From contig JAOZOU010000022.1 of assembly GCA_029933125.1 (NCBI GenBank), positions 1 through 17,332 of the forward strand: 17,332 bases of DNA, written 5' to 3'. A model generated the notes under the pieces. It saw only the letters and a list, made by a program, of their open reading frames with translations, was not told the origin of the DNA and searched no databases. The stretch comes from a bacterium. Lineage in GTDB: Bacteria > Arandabacterota > Arandabacteria > Arandabacterales > Arandabacteraceae. A program made the position numbers and the translations under genes. Of the stretch, positions 5,875 to 13,933 are shown in pieces (position 1 is the stretch's first letter; every line of letters begins with the position of its first letter).

Positions 5875-8800
5875 GCACATCTTTAGACTTACTTTGGTTT
5901 TTGCGATCTTTGTCGTAGCCGCTCTTTGTGAGGCACAGGTAGAGGTTGAGAGGATAAGCAGTGATGCCCGTGGTTTAACCCTGAAGATCGTACTTGATAC
6001 CTATACCCTCAAGAATGTAGATCTCGATGGAGGAACCTACACTTCAATAGATGCGGCCCAGCTTGTAACCTTTGCAAAGCCTGGTGAGCCGGCTATTCCT
6101 CTTTACTCAACCCTCGTTGCCTCTCCTGGCAAGGTAAGGATTGTCTCCTATACGAGAAGCGATGAAGAAGTGGTTGAAAATGTGCGCATCATGCCAGTTC
6201 CCTACATCGGCTCAGACGATGAACGGGGTCTTCCTGTTTACACCTATGAGGAAGATGCTGACGCTTATGGTTCGGAGAGGTATCCTTCTCAGGCTGTCTG
6301 GCTTGGAAATCCTGGAAGATTGAGAAATCAGGATGTGATAAGACTCTTCGTTGCTCCATTTATCTATGAGCCCTCTCAGGGGAAATTGCGCATTGCGAAG
6401 CAAGTAACGGTGCACCTTGAGTTCGAGTCCCAGGGTCTTTTAGGGAGAGCTCGTTTGGATGATAATGTTTCCTGGGAGAGGCTTCTTAAGGATGTCGTCA
6501 TAAACTATGAGCAGGCTCGGGCCTGGCGGGTGCGCCCGTCGCCACTTATGCTGCGAGGAGAAGGGGCGAATAGCAGGCTCAAGATACTCGTCAGTGAAAG
6601 CGGGCTTTATGATCTTGACTTTGATACTGCAAGCAATGCTGGCTTTCCTGAAGGCATTGCAACGGACGATATCTTCCTTTATCGCGATGAATTCCATGAG
6701 GGCAATCCTGACAGCCTTGAAGTCAAGGAAATTGCAATTGAGGCAATTGATGCTGACGAGAATGGCATCTTCTCTCAGGGTGATCATATAATCTTCTATG
6801 CAAAGGACTTCTACGACGAGTTTGGCTATCAGGGAAGCGAGGATATTTATTTTGACAAAAATGTTTACTGGCTCTCCTGGGGCCCGGGTGAACATGCGAG
6901 GGTGAAGTTGCAAGCGGGGTGGCGAGAGGCAACGTCACCGGCAAAACCAACACACTTCACTGACTTTGTCCATATTGAGAAGGATTCCTTCTTCATAAAT
7001 ACCCCACCCTACGGTGATTTTGATCTTTTCGCCTGGGCTCGTTATCAGCGGAGCCTCAACTTCTATCTGCCAGGTGTTGAGCCCAATGAGCCAGCTACAC
7101 TCGAGACAAAGTTTGCAAGCTACTACTATAATTACGGCGGTGCTCCAACGATTTCAGACATTGCACTCTTCATCAAAGGATGTAGTGGGGAGCTCACCTC
7201 CATAGATACGGTTCGTGTAAATAGAATACCAAGCATAAGACAATTCTCATCAGCCATCCCCTCTGGTCTTCTTTGTGAAGGCCCAAATACCTTTAGGTTT
7301 GAAAGTTCACTTCCAGCCGATAAGAAACCTGGCAATATGCTTGACTGGTTTGAGGTTTTCTATGAACGAAGGTATGAGGCTAAGGATGGTGTGCTTGAGT
7401 TTACAAGTGGTAGCACAACAGGTGAGATTGAAATCGAAGTGGTGGGCTTCACATCTCCAGATATCATTGCCTATGACATAACCGATCTGAGCAATGTAGA
7501 GAAAATAGACTTAACGGGCAGGATAACTCCTGAGGGTGGAACCTACAAGATCGTCTTCCGTGATAGCATTTCATCGCAGCACACATATGTTGCATCGACT
7601 GCTCAAGCAATAAGCACTCTTAGCTCAAGCGCAATCGCATTTAAGAATCCACCTCGCCTCAGAGGTGAAGTTGGCGACTATATAGTGATCACCCATCCCG
7701 ATTTTCTCGACGAAGTGATGCCTCTTGTTGAGCATCGCGAACTCAGCCATAGCGTTACCCTTGCTACCGCTGAAGAGGTCTATGATGACTTTGGCAACGG
7801 TATGAAATCAGATGTAGCAATAAAGCGTTTCATAAAGCATGGCTTCTATCGCAGCAATTCTGCCTTTGTGCTCCTTGTGGGTGATGCCAATCTCGATCGC
7901 AAGGGTATCCTGCTTGTTCCACCTGATGAAAGTCAGGATCCCAGCGATATCGACTATTTGCCTTCCCATAACTTCATGGTTACCGAACCGGGCAACCCCA
8001 ACTTCTTTGTTCGCCCTTATGAATACTGGTTTGTCTCTGTTGATGGACCTGGAGATCAATACCCTGATCTTTATCTCGGAAGGCTTCCGGTTGGAAGCGA
8101 TGAGGAAGCATCGGGGGCAGTGGGCAAGATTCTTTCCTTTGAGACCTACAGCGGGGAGGATCCCTGGAAGAGGCGCCTGCTGCTTGTATCCGATGATGCC
8201 TACAGACAGTGGGAGTTTAAGGATGGCGATATGCCATTTAAAGAGGCAAGCGAAAGCGTTGCAGCAATTGCTTCAGGATCGGTTGTTGCGCCTGACACTG
8301 TTAAGTTCTATCTCGAGCGATGTCTTAAGGATGATCAGCCTGAGAAGCGTGAGAATCATGAACCCGTTACACCCGGTCTGACAATCAACTTTACAAGAAG
8401 CAATTGTACCCCTGAGCTTATCTCGCTTCTTAACGATGGTGCCCTCATCGTAAATTATCAAGGTCATGCCAATCGTCAGCAATTCACCCATGAATGGCTC
8501 GTGCTTGATTATGATACTCCATTCGGAACAACCTATAGAGACATACGGAATCTTACCAATCGTGACAAGCCCTTCATCTTTTTCGGATATGGCTGTTGGA
8601 TGGCGGATTTTCAGATGCGAGCTGAGCCTGCACCGGCTATCGGTGATGCAATTGCAGAGAAGTTTATTACCAATCCCAATGGAGCAGGGTGTGCATCTGT
8701 GGCAAGTTCCTGTGCTGAGTCTATTACCGACAACAGGAATCTCAACATCATAATGGCGAATGTGCTTTATAGCCACCTGCCAGAGCTAGACCCATCAGGT

Positions 8801-10123
8801 AATCCTATTCCAGCCAGACTTCTTCTTGGCGAGATCGTATTGAGCGGGCTTTTGCGTTTTGGCAGGATCAAGATAATTGAGGCTTATGTCACTCTTGGTG
8901 ATCCAGCAATGGTTATCGATATGGGTCCGCCCAAAATGACAGTAAGTTTAGGGGATTCCTTGCTTGATGAAAGTTATGTCTTTGAGGGCGAAGCTTTCGA
9001 TACCCTCTCCTTTAGGCTGGATGTGCGTGACGATGAAGCTATAGTTTCAAACAAGATTGTGATCATCGAGAACGGTATTGAGAGCCTCGTTCCTGAGGAT
9101 GCTTACGAGATCCGTGCTCTCATTGACACATCCTATGCTGCGAGCCGTGCTTATGAGATAACCTACAATCACGTTCCCCATCTTGGTACCTATGTTGTGC
9201 GCTTCTCGTCAGAGGACTATTCAGGGGCCTCATCTTCTTTCGGAGTAAGTATCGCAACGGGTTCAGTCGGTTTCTTTGCTGACACCGCTGAGCTCTCTGA
9301 AGGTGGTAGCCTCGTTTTTGGACAGAAGATGATAATCGATGTTGAGCGTCCCTTCATCTTCCATGAGGATGACATCACCGTCTATGTTGATACTATACCT
9401 GCTTCAGATTTTCAGAGCTATGATGTGACGATGAAAGACAGTGAGGGCAAGCACTGGCAGATTGCCTTCCTTCCCAGGCTTGGCTCGGGGCAACATGAGG
9501 TAACCTTGAATGTGCAAGGTTTTGAAGCCAGAAGAAGTTTTAATTACGTACCCGTACGCATCACTTTATTCATTGAAGATGTGCCTATGGTTGACAACGA
9601 CTATGTCAGCGTTGGCTCAACTATCGAAATAGTTGTTGAAGCCGAATCTGGTATTGCTCCCGAAGATATCTATGTCGCAATTGATAGCCTCGCTCAGACA
9701 GTAACCTTCCAAACCGATTCGACAGTTGTTCGGGGCTATCTTGATGTTCCAGAGCTTGATCCCGGTAACCATGAGATAGAGGTCAATCTATTCAGTTTCA
9801 GCATTTCAAGGAAATTCCAGATTTCCTCAGAGGAAAAGCTTATCGATGTCTCTATCTATCCCAATCCCTTCACTGCCGAAACCTACTTTTCTTACATCCT
9901 TTCGAAAGACGCTGATGAGGTGATCCTTGATGTTTTCTCAGTTGCCGGGCGCAGGATCTTTAGTGACTACCTTGAGACCACCACCGGCTATCATCAATAT
10001 CGCTGGAGCGGAGAAGACCTGGATGGAGACCGCATTGCTAATGGAACCTATCTCTACAGGATTACCGCAAAGTGGGGTAGTTCGAAGCGAACGGCAAGGG
10101 GTTGGGTGGTCAAGATTGAGTAA
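5861..10123 (+). CDS. Secreted gingipain-like cysteine protease (peptidase C25) with C-terminal FlgD/T9SS-like domain
   Basis: Product of 1420 residues. GTG 5861 overlaps the upstream gene's end and has CGAGGA (5846-5851) nine bases before it. Residues 1-25 are a signal peptide (hydrophobic FRLTLVFAIFVVAAL, then CEAQ). Residues about 25-215 resemble the C25 propeptide (G-E-P-A-I-P-L-Y, then ASPGKV). The C25 catalytic region is about 606-1020: likely catalytic His869 in NYQGHANRQ and Cys912 in GYGCWMADF, followed by a GAGCASVASS segment and YVTLGDPAM typical of its end. Ig-like beta domains cover about 1030-1320. The last 90 residues start VSIYPNPF and contain GYHQYRWSGEDLDG and NGTYLYRI, a FlgD-like/type IX sorting-type domain. 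It could be an extracellular digestive protease or a PorU-like processing enzyme. No type IX secretion genes are in the window. Confidence 0.88.
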   Translation: MIWNRHIFRLTLVFAIFVVAALCEAQVEVERISSDARGLTLKIVLDTYTLKNVDLDGGTYTSIDAAQLVTFAKPGEPAIPLYSTLVASPGKVRIVSYTRSDEEVVENVRIMPVPYIGSDDERGLPVYTYEEDADAYGSERYPSQAVWLGNPGRLRNQDVIRLFVAPFIYEPSQGKLRIAKQVTVHLEFESQGLLGRARLDDNVSWERLLKDVVINYEQARAWRVRPSPLMLRGEGANSRLKILVSESGLYDLDFDTASNAGFPEGIATDDIFLYRDEFHEGNPDSLEVKEIAIEAIDADENGIFSQGDHIIFYAKDFYDEFGYQGSEDIYFDKNVYWLSWGPGEHARVKLQAGWREATSPAKPTHFTDFVHIEKDSFFINTPPYGDFDLFAWARYQRSLNFYLPGVEPNEPATLETKFASYYYNYGGAPTISDIALFIKGCSGELTSIDTVRVNRIPSIRQFSSAIPSGLLCEGPNTFRFESSLPADKKPGNMLDWFEVFYERRYEAKDGVLEFTSGSTTGEIEIEVVGFTSPDIIAYDITDLSNVEKIDLTGRITPEGGTYKIVFRDSISSQHTYVASTAQAISTLSSSAIAFKNPPRLRGEVGDYIVITHPDFLDEVMPLVEHRELSHSVTLATAEEVYDDFGNGMKSDVAIKRFIKHGFYRSNSAFVLLVGDANLDRKGILLVPPDESQDPSDIDYLPSHNFMVTEPGNPNFFVRPYEYWFVSVDGPGDQYPDLYLGRLPVGSDEEASGAVGKILSFETYSGEDPWKRRLLLVSDDAYRQWEFKDGDMPFKEASESVAAIASGSVVAPDTVKFYLERCLKDDQPEKRENHEPVTPGLTINFTRSNCTPELISLLNDGALIVNYQGHANRQQFTHEWLVLDYDTPFGTTYRDIRNLTNRDKPFIFFGYGCWMADFQMRAEPAPAIGDAIAEKFITNPNGAGCASVASSCAESITDNRNLNIIMANVLYSHLPELDPSGNPIPARLLLGEIVLSGLLRFGRIKIIEAYVTLGDPAMVIDMGPPKMTVSLGDSLLDESYVFEGEAFDTLSFRLDVRDDEAIVSNKIVIIENGIESLVPEDAYEIRALIDTSYAASRAYEITYNHVPHLGTYVVRFSSEDYSGASSSFGVSIATGSVGFFADTAELSEGGSLVFGQKMIIDVERPFIFHEDDITVYVDTIPASDFQSYDVTMKDSEGKHWQIAFLPRLGSGQHEVTLNVQGFEARRSFNYVPVRITLFIEDVPMVDNDYVSVGSTIEIVVEAESGIAPEDIYVAIDSLAQTVTFQTDSTVVRGYLDVPELDPGNHEIEVNLFSFSISRKFQISSEEKLIDVSIYPNPFTAETYFSYILSKDADEVILDVFSVAGRRIFSDYLETTTGYHQYRWSGEDLDGDRIANGTYLYRITAKWGSSKRTARGWVVKIE

Positions 10124-11036
10124 GCAACCACCCCAAGTCTTCAGGGAAATAGCTGACCTTCCTACTGAAGCCATAAATCCGCGAACCATCAATCTCGATA
10201 GATCCTCGACCCTCGAGATTCTGAGAATGATAAATCGTGAGGATCGCATTGTTGCACCGGCAGTGGGTAAGGTACTTAGCCATATTGCACGTGCAGTTGA
10301 AATCGTTGTTAGCGCTATTCGCAAGGGTGGGCGCATCTACTATGTTGGAGCTGGCACGAGTGGAAGGCTTGGTGTGATTGATGCAGCTGAATGCCCACCG
10401 ACATTTGGCACACCTCCTGAGCTTTTCCAGGCAATCGTTGCTGGTGGAAGATCTGCTGTTTTCAGGGCGAAGGAGGGAGCGGAGGATCGCACAGGCGAGG
10501 CTCGAAGGCTCCTTGCTCGTAAGCACCTTAGGAAGTGGGATGTGGTTATTGGGCTCGCGGCATGCCGAAGAACACCTTTTGTTGTAGCAGCTCTTGAGAG
10601 TGCTAAGAAGGTTGGAGCACGCACTGTTTATGTTACGTGCAATCCAAGGGGTGGAATTGATGCTGATGTTGTAATTGTGATCGATGTGGGACCTGAGGTG
10701 ATAATGGGTTCGACAAGGATGAAGTGTGGGACTGCTGAAAAGATGGTTCTTAACATGATATCGACAGCTGCCATGGTTCAGCTCGGCAAGGTCTACAGGA
10801 ATCTTATGGTAGATCTCATGGCAACTAGCGAGAAACTCAGACAAAGATCGCTGAGAACGGTTATGCTTGCAACTGGTTGCTCTTATGATGAAGCCACAAG
10901 AGCACTTAAAGCATCTGGTGGAAGTGTTAAGGTAGCAATCGTTATGATGCTCAAGGGTGTTGGGAAGCGCAAGGCCATGAGTCTGCTTAAGCGATGTGAA
11001 GGGAAGGTTCATCTAGCACTCGAGGAGGAAAGGTGA
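10116..11036 (+). CDS. murQ: N-acetylmuramic acid 6-phosphate etherase
   Basis: Cytoplasmic lyase of 306 residues that cleaves the lactyl ether of MurNAc-6-P to GlcNAc-6-P and D-lactate in murein recycling. A TTG start at 10116, overlapping the protease gene by eight bases, is favoured because the conserved N-terminal motif LPTEAINPRTINLD lies soon after it and later starts would remove it; only a weak GGGTGG (10104-10109) serves as SD. The SIS domain shows VGAGTSGRLGVIDAAECPPTFGT with Glu92, and GAED with Glu123, matching the two catalytic glutamates known in E. coli MurQ (Glu83, Glu114). VGPEVIMGSTRMKCGTA and KVYRNLMVDL are also family hallmarks. Odd point: the usual A-S-G-R-T-P motif is A-C-R-R-T-P here (Cys150, Arg151). 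It overlaps the transporter gene by four bases. Confidence 0.93.
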   Translation: MSKQPPQVFREIADLPTEAINPRTINLDRSSTLEILRMINREDRIVAPAVGKVLSHIARAVEIVVSAIRKGGRIYYVGAGTSGRLGVIDAAECPPTFGTPPELFQAIVAGGRSAVFRAKEGAEDRTGEARRLLARKHLRKWDVVIGLAACRRTPFVVAALESAKKVGARTVYVTCNPRGGIDADVVIVIDVGPEVIMGSTRMKCGTAEKMVLNMISTAAMVQLGKVYRNLMVDLMATSEKLRQRSLRTVMLATGCSYDEATRALKASGGSVKVAIVMMLKGVGKRKAMSLLKRCEGKVHLALEEER

Positions 11037-12223
11037 AAAGGTTAGCCACTTTCCTAATAGCTGTCTGTGTTTTCTCATGCTCTTCAAAGAGGCAAGGCAT
11101 TGTCTTCTGGCAGTTCCAGCGGCCCGATATCATGGAAACTTTGATCGATGATTTTTCCAAGAGCCACGGTATAGATGTCAAAATGGAGACACTCACCTGG
11201 CAGAGTGGGTTCGAAAAGGTGGTCATGGCATTTTCATCAGGCCGGATTCCCGACTTGCTCGAGCTTGGCTCAACCTGGATAGGGAAGTTCGCGGCAGAAG
11301 GGATGCTTGAAGACCTTAGTGATGCTGTCTCTGACATCAAGCCCCATCTCATGATGTGGGAACTTGCAACCTATAAAGGAAGAATCTATGGAATACCCTG
11401 GCTGGTTGGAAGCCGGGTGCTTTTCTACAATCGTGACCTTTTCAAAAGAGCCGGACTCGATCCTCTTCATCCACCCCAGACATGGGATGATCTCATCAAG
11501 TGTGCGCGTGCAATTGATGCGCTCGGTGAGGATATCTATGGATTTGGTCTCAATGCAGGTGAGAGATATATCCTTTACAAGAAGTTCATGCCCTTTGCCT
11601 GGAGCGCCGGCGGGCGTATCCTCAATCATGATCAATCAAGGTGTGTTATCAATTCACCTGAGAATCTTGAGGCTCTTAAGTTCTATGTTTCACTTAAGCC
11701 GTTTTCTGTTCTTGATCGCCAGGATATGATCGATGAGATGTTCAAGCAGGGCAGGGTTGGGATGATGATATCGGGTGGTTGGAACCTCAAGCGTCTTCCC
11801 GTGGATGCTCCCCAGCTTGACTTTGGCATTGCTCTCGTGCCTCGTCACAAGAAGGGGGCTCATGTGTCCTTTGCGGGCGCTGAGATTCTTGTTATTCCCA
11901 AAGGCTCAAAGAAGGCACAAGCTCTTGAGCTGGCAAAATACCTGGTCGAAGCTTCGAAAGCATTGGAAGTTGCAAAGAAAGTAAAGGGTGTACAGCCAGC
12001 CTCGATGGATGCCCTGAAGCATGCCTATTACAAGGATCATCCTATGGAAAGGCTTCTTCTTGAACAATGCATGATTTCAAGATCGCCACCTGCTTCACCT
12101 CACTGGATTGAGATAGAGGAAATAATAAATGATCGCCTTGAGGAATGTCTTTATGGAAAGATCTCTCCCAGCGAGGCTCTTTCCAAGATGGAAAGTGAAA
12201 TCAACGAAATAATAGCGCCATGA
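11033..12223 (+). CDS. ABC transporter sugar-binding lipoprotein (CUT1-type)
   Basis: Solute-binding protein of 396 residues for an ABC sugar importer. GTG 11033 overlaps the murQ stop (GTGA) and follows AGGAGG (11023-11028) by four bases. Residues 1-16 are a lipoprotein signal with lipobox V-F-S-C (lipidated Cys16), so it is membrane-anchored outside the cytoplasm. The family 1 extracellular solute-binding fold is recognisable: VFWQF at the mature start, IPDLLELGSTWIGKFAAEGMLEDL, YGIPWLVGSRVLFYNRDLF, PPQTWDDLIKCARAI, GRVGMMISGGWNL and GAEILVIPKGSKK. Its ligand cannot be read from sequence. Flanking murQ and anmK suggest a muramic acid sugar (anhydro-MurNAc or a disaccharide containing it). 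It overlaps the first permease gene by four bases. Confidence 0.9.
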   Translation: MKRLATFLIAVCVFSCSSKRQGIVFWQFQRPDIMETLIDDFSKSHGIDVKMETLTWQSGFEKVVMAFSSGRIPDLLELGSTWIGKFAAEGMLEDLSDAVSDIKPHLMMWELATYKGRIYGIPWLVGSRVLFYNRDLFKRAGLDPLHPPQTWDDLIKCARAIDALGEDIYGFGLNAGERYILYKKFMPFAWSAGGRILNHDQSRCVINSPENLEALKFYVSLKPFSVLDRQDMIDEMFKQGRVGMMISGGWNLKRLPVDAPQLDFGIALVPRHKKGAHVSFAGAEILVIPKGSKKAQALELAKYLVEASKALEVAKKVKGVQPASMDALKHAYYKDHPMERLLLEQCMISRSPPASPHWIEIEEIINDRLEECLYGKISPSEALSKMESEINEIIAP

Positions 12224-13086
12224 TTCCTCGCCGGAGCTTGCTACTCTTTTTCTTGCCCTGGCTTGTCTCGTTTGCGGTCTTCTCAGCCTACCCGATCGGA
12301 TTCTCACTTGGGCTGAGTTTTGCTGATTACAATCCCTTCGGTGGCGGGATCACACGCTGGGTTGGCCTTGAAAACTATCGTGCGATCTTTGCCGATTCCC
12401 TTTTCTGGCGCTCTTTCACAAATACAATTGTATTCGTAGTAGGCACGGTCTTGCCAACTGCAGGTATTTCACTTATTCTCGCTGTTCTTATTAACAGGAG
12501 CGGACGTCTCCTTGGTTGCCTGAGGGGTGGCTATTTCATCCCTTCGGTTGTCTCCCTTGCTGCTGTCTCGCTGATTTTCAAGTACATCTATTCAAAGCAG
12601 GGCTTCTTGAATGCAATTGTCACGATGATGGGGGGGACAGCCAGAGATTGGCTTCTGAGTCCCAAACTGGCACTGCCGAGCATAATAGCGATGGACATCT
12701 GGGCCAGTATCGGCTACTACGCCATCTTCTATCTTGCTGGTCTTCAGACCATTCCTCAGGAATTATATGAAGCTGCCCGAATGGATGGTGCAGGCAGGCT
12801 TGCTATCTTCCGTTTCATAACACTCCCATCTCTTAAGCCAGTCATAGTCTTTGTTGTGGTAGTAAATACAATCCGTGCCTTCCAGGTCTTTGTGGAAGTG
12901 GTCATAATGACACGAGGTGGTCCCATGGGAAGCACGATGACGCTCATCTACTACATGTATGAAAAGGCATTTCACAGAATAAACATGGGAGCGGCGAGTG
13001 CTGTTGCAGTTGTGGTTTTCGCTCTCATAGCTGGATTTGCTTTGCTACAGGTGAGACTTCTCAGGCAAGTGCGCTCAGCGGTTTAG
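12220..13086 (+). CDS. ABC sugar transporter permease, MalF/UgpA type
   Basis: Inner-membrane permease of 288 residues with about six hydrophobic segments, the first at residues 6-28 (LLLFFLPWLVSFAVFSAY). The start ATGA overlaps the binding-protein stop. The EAA loop that contacts the ATPase is clear: EAARMDGAGRLAIFRFITLP from residue 184. The order binding protein, MalF-type, MalG-type is the standard CUT1 layout, so it should form a heterodimer with the product of 13109-13924. No nucleotide-binding subunit is encoded in the window, so an MsmK/UgpC-like ATPase elsewhere is likely shared, which is common in CUT1 systems. Confidence 0.92.
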   Translation: MIPRRSLLLFFLPWLVSFAVFSAYPIGFSLGLSFADYNPFGGGITRWVGLENYRAIFADSLFWRSFTNTIVFVVGTVLPTAGISLILAVLINRSGRLLGCLRGGYFIPSVVSLAAVSLIFKYIYSKQGFLNAIVTMMGGTARDWLLSPKLALPSIIAMDIWASIGYYAIFYLAGLQTIPQELYEAARMDGAGRLAIFRFITLPSLKPVIVFVVVVNTIRAFQVFVEVVIMTRGGPMGSTMTLIYYMYEKAFHRINMGAASAVAVVVFALIAGFALLQVRLLRQVRSAV

Positions 13087-13108
13087 GTGAAAAGAGGGGA
13101 AGGCAGGT

Positions 13109-13924
13109 TTGAGGTGGACAAGAGAAAAAATAAGCGTTCTCGGAGTAGCATTGCTCATCCTCCTGTTTATCAATCTCTTACCACTCGGCGTGATGCTCTC
13201 AGTCTCTTTGAAGGGAGAGGGGAGCGTCCTGCGGAGTCTGGCTGATCTTATTCCAAAACAGATAACATTTGCGCACTATGCGGAGGTTCTGTCATCCGGA
13301 AGGTTTGCTCGCTACTTTCTCAACAGCACTATTGTTGCCATCGCAGTCGTCGCTGGTAACCTTATCTTCGCACCCATGGCTGCCTATGCTTTGCTGCGCA
13401 GTGACTCGAAGGTGACACGGATTTTCCTTGTGCTTGTGATTGCAACCATGATGGTTCCCAAGCACATAATGATGATTCCTCTCTTTACCATGCTCTACAG
13501 GATGCACCTCATCGACACTTACTTTGCGCTTGTGCTTCCATTTCTCGTAGATGCTTTCAATGTCTTCTTCGTTTATCAATATCTCAAAACTATTCCACAT
13601 GAGATAGAAGAGGCTGCCTTTATGGATGGAGCCAGTCTCGCAAACGCCTTTTTCCGTGTTGTCTATCCTGTGCTCAAGCCAGCCCTGGCTGTTGTCGCAA
13701 CAAATACCTTTCTCATAAACTGGAATTCTTTCCTGCTCCCCTTTGTGCTTACGAGCTCGGATAAGGTCCGAACTCTTCCTGTTGGCCTTGCAATTTTCTC
13801 GCAGGGCGAGCACAGCACAGATTGGTCTTTGCTCATGGCCGGTTCGATACTCGCGGCTGTGCCAACCATAGTTATCTGGATAAGGAGTCAGAAGATTGCT
13901 CAAAGTATGCTTGCCAGTCGGTGA
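13109..13924 (+). CDS. ABC sugar transporter permease, MalG/UgpE type
   Basis: Inner-membrane permease of 271 residues. The start is a TTG at 13109, with AGGGGA (13095-13100) eight bases upstream; no in-frame ATG gives a full first membrane segment. Residues about 10-32 form the first hydrophobic helix, and five more follow. The EAA motif is EEAAFMDGASLANAFFRVVYPVLKP from about residue 167. The typical MalG-like segment NTFLINWNSFLLPFVL is present near residue 200, followed by TLPVGLAIF. It lies 22 bases after the partner permease and nine bases before anmK. Confidence 0.92.
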   Translation: MRWTREKISVLGVALLILLFINLLPLGVMLSVSLKGEGSVLRSLADLIPKQITFAHYAEVLSSGRFARYFLNSTIVAIAVVAGNLIFAPMAAYALLRSDSKVTRIFLVLVIATMMVPKHIMMIPLFTMLYRMHLIDTYFALVLPFLVDAFNVFFVYQYLKTIPHEIEEAAFMDGASLANAFFRVVYPVLKPALAVVATNTFLINWNSFLLPFVLTSSDKVRTLPVGLAIFSQGEHSTDWSLLMAGSILAAVPTIVIWIRSQKIAQSMLASR

Positions 13925-13933
13925 GGAGGAACT

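Noticed and set aside
9927-10115. Extension of MurQ upstream into the protease gene
   Set aside because: The frame is open there, but the residues do not resemble MurQ; the conserved N-terminus begins after TTG 10116.
10110-11012. Minus-strand open frame of 300 codons opposite murQ
   Set aside because: It is the antisense shadow of a gene with full-length family motifs; its translation is low-complexity in Ser, Asn and Cys with no recognisable domain.
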